Position numbers and translations under genes: made by a program. From assembly GCA_947491475.1 (NCBI GenBank), contig CANLKN010000038.1:1-34405 (forward strand): DNA of 34,405 nucleotides, written 5' to 3'. The DNA comes from Akkermansiaceae bacterium. Its GTDB lineage: Bacteria; Verrucomicrobiota; Verrucomicrobiia; Verrucomicrobiales; Akkermansiaceae. The notes beneath the pieces are model-generated. The model was not told the DNA's origin. It was given only the letters and a program-made list of their open reading frames with translations, and did not search any database. Positions 34,223 through 34,405 of the stretch are shown here, piece after piece. Within the stretch, counting starts at the first letter, position 1. Every line of letters begins with the position of its first letter.

Positions 34223-34405
34223 AGCCGTCCCACAGGACGGCTTAGCTAGGGAAGGAAAAGCGGGCTGGTGTTGAGTTTAAATCCCTGCCACTCGGTAGGG
34301 TGTTATGAAAAACACACCACCAACCCGCAGCAATGTGGTCGTCCTCAAGCAGATTCTCAACCTCATTCCTCGCGGAATGATCAACCGCCACGCCCTTGAG
34401 ACCGG
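34222..34405 (+). mobile_element. left end of an IS4-family insertion sequence
   Basis: The element starts at the end of the sialidase reading frame, about 34222, and continues past the window. A perfect 8-bp hairpin, AGCCGTCC at 34223-34230 and GGACGGCT at 34235-34242 around CACA, lies at its edge, as is common for IS ends, where such structures block read-through. A transposase start follows at 34305. The exact terminal inverted repeat and target duplication cannot be fixed without the other end. Confidence 0.75.
34305..34405 (+). CDS. IS4-family transposase, N-terminal part only
   Basis: The first 33 codons from the ATG at 34305 are visible: MKNTPPTRSNVVVLKQ, then ILNLIPRGMINRHALET, running off the end of the window. 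The pattern (a hydrophobic QILNLIP stretch followed by an HALETG motif) resembles the DUF4372 N-terminal region of IS4 transposases. The DDE catalytic residues are outside the window. A weak purine stretch (GGTAGGGTG) precedes the start. Since the rest is not visible, family assignment rests on this motif and the IS-like hairpin. Confidence 0.7.
   Translation, partial: MKNTPPTRSNVVVLKQILNLIPRGMINRHALET

Overview
The window looks like chromosomal DNA of a GC-rich member of the Verrucomicrobiota, probably near the Akkermansiaceae/Luteolibacter group. This is inferred from the gene families: large lipoprotein or Sec-exported glycosidases, a Tat-exported Gfo/Idh/MocA oxidoreductase, a ThuA/HEAT giant, an arylsulfatase, an Agl23-type membrane protein and hardly any Shine-Dalgarno sequences. 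No rRNA, tRNA or CRISPR array was seen. Nothing was searched against a database.

Layout. 1-2280: AT-rich lead-in, a small frameshifted lipoprotein ending in a strong terminator, then a CAAX-type membrane protease and a secreted protein whose C-terminal half resembles PliI lysozyme inhibitors. 2296-8988 (minus strand): a glycan-utilisation cluster, transcribed as GH99-like lipoprotein, GH29 alpha-fucosidase with a discoidin domain, a six-hairpin glycosidase-like protein and a DeoR-family regulator. 9156-12796: enzyme I of the PTS, divergent from a second, differently built GH29 fucosidase. 12706-13364: a small PH-domain membrane gene bracketed by two near-identical copies of the 3' tail of that fucosidase. 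13439-15912: a two-gene restriction-modification system of the XhoI/PaeR7I type with an ATGA overlap. 15913-16461: no intact gene, some protein-like fragments. 16462-21241: acetate-type transporter, phosphodiester-glycosidase lipoprotein, cyclophilin, CoaD and a tRNA-dihydrouridine synthase. 21500-28503: decayed tail of a Gfo/Idh/MocA gene, an intact relative, a 1060-residue ThuA/HEAT protein, a discoidin-like secreted protein and an Agl23-like protein, all on the plus strand. 28533-30377: HtpG with a good sigma-70 promoter. 30527-34222 (minus strand): a sialidase cut off at its 5' end, the orphan tail of a sugar kinase, a KDPG/KHG aldolase and an arylsulfatase. 34222-34405: left end of an IS4-family element.

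How it fits together. The glycosidases, sulfatase, sialidase and aldolase suggest an organism that strips fucose, sialic acid and sulfate from mucin-like or algal glycans and feeds sugar acids into Entner-Doudoroff-type reactions, with DeoR control of one cluster. The most distinctive structural theme is gene 3' tails without bodies: a duplicated fucosidase tail beside the PH gene, a Gfo/Idh tail upstream of an intact relative, and a PfkB kinase tail next to the aldolase. With the IS-truncated sialidase, these show a region that has been rearranged repeatedly. I did not find a clear, wholly new multi-gene system. The best leads are the PH-gene insertion, the PliI-domain fusion and the unassigned glycosidases.
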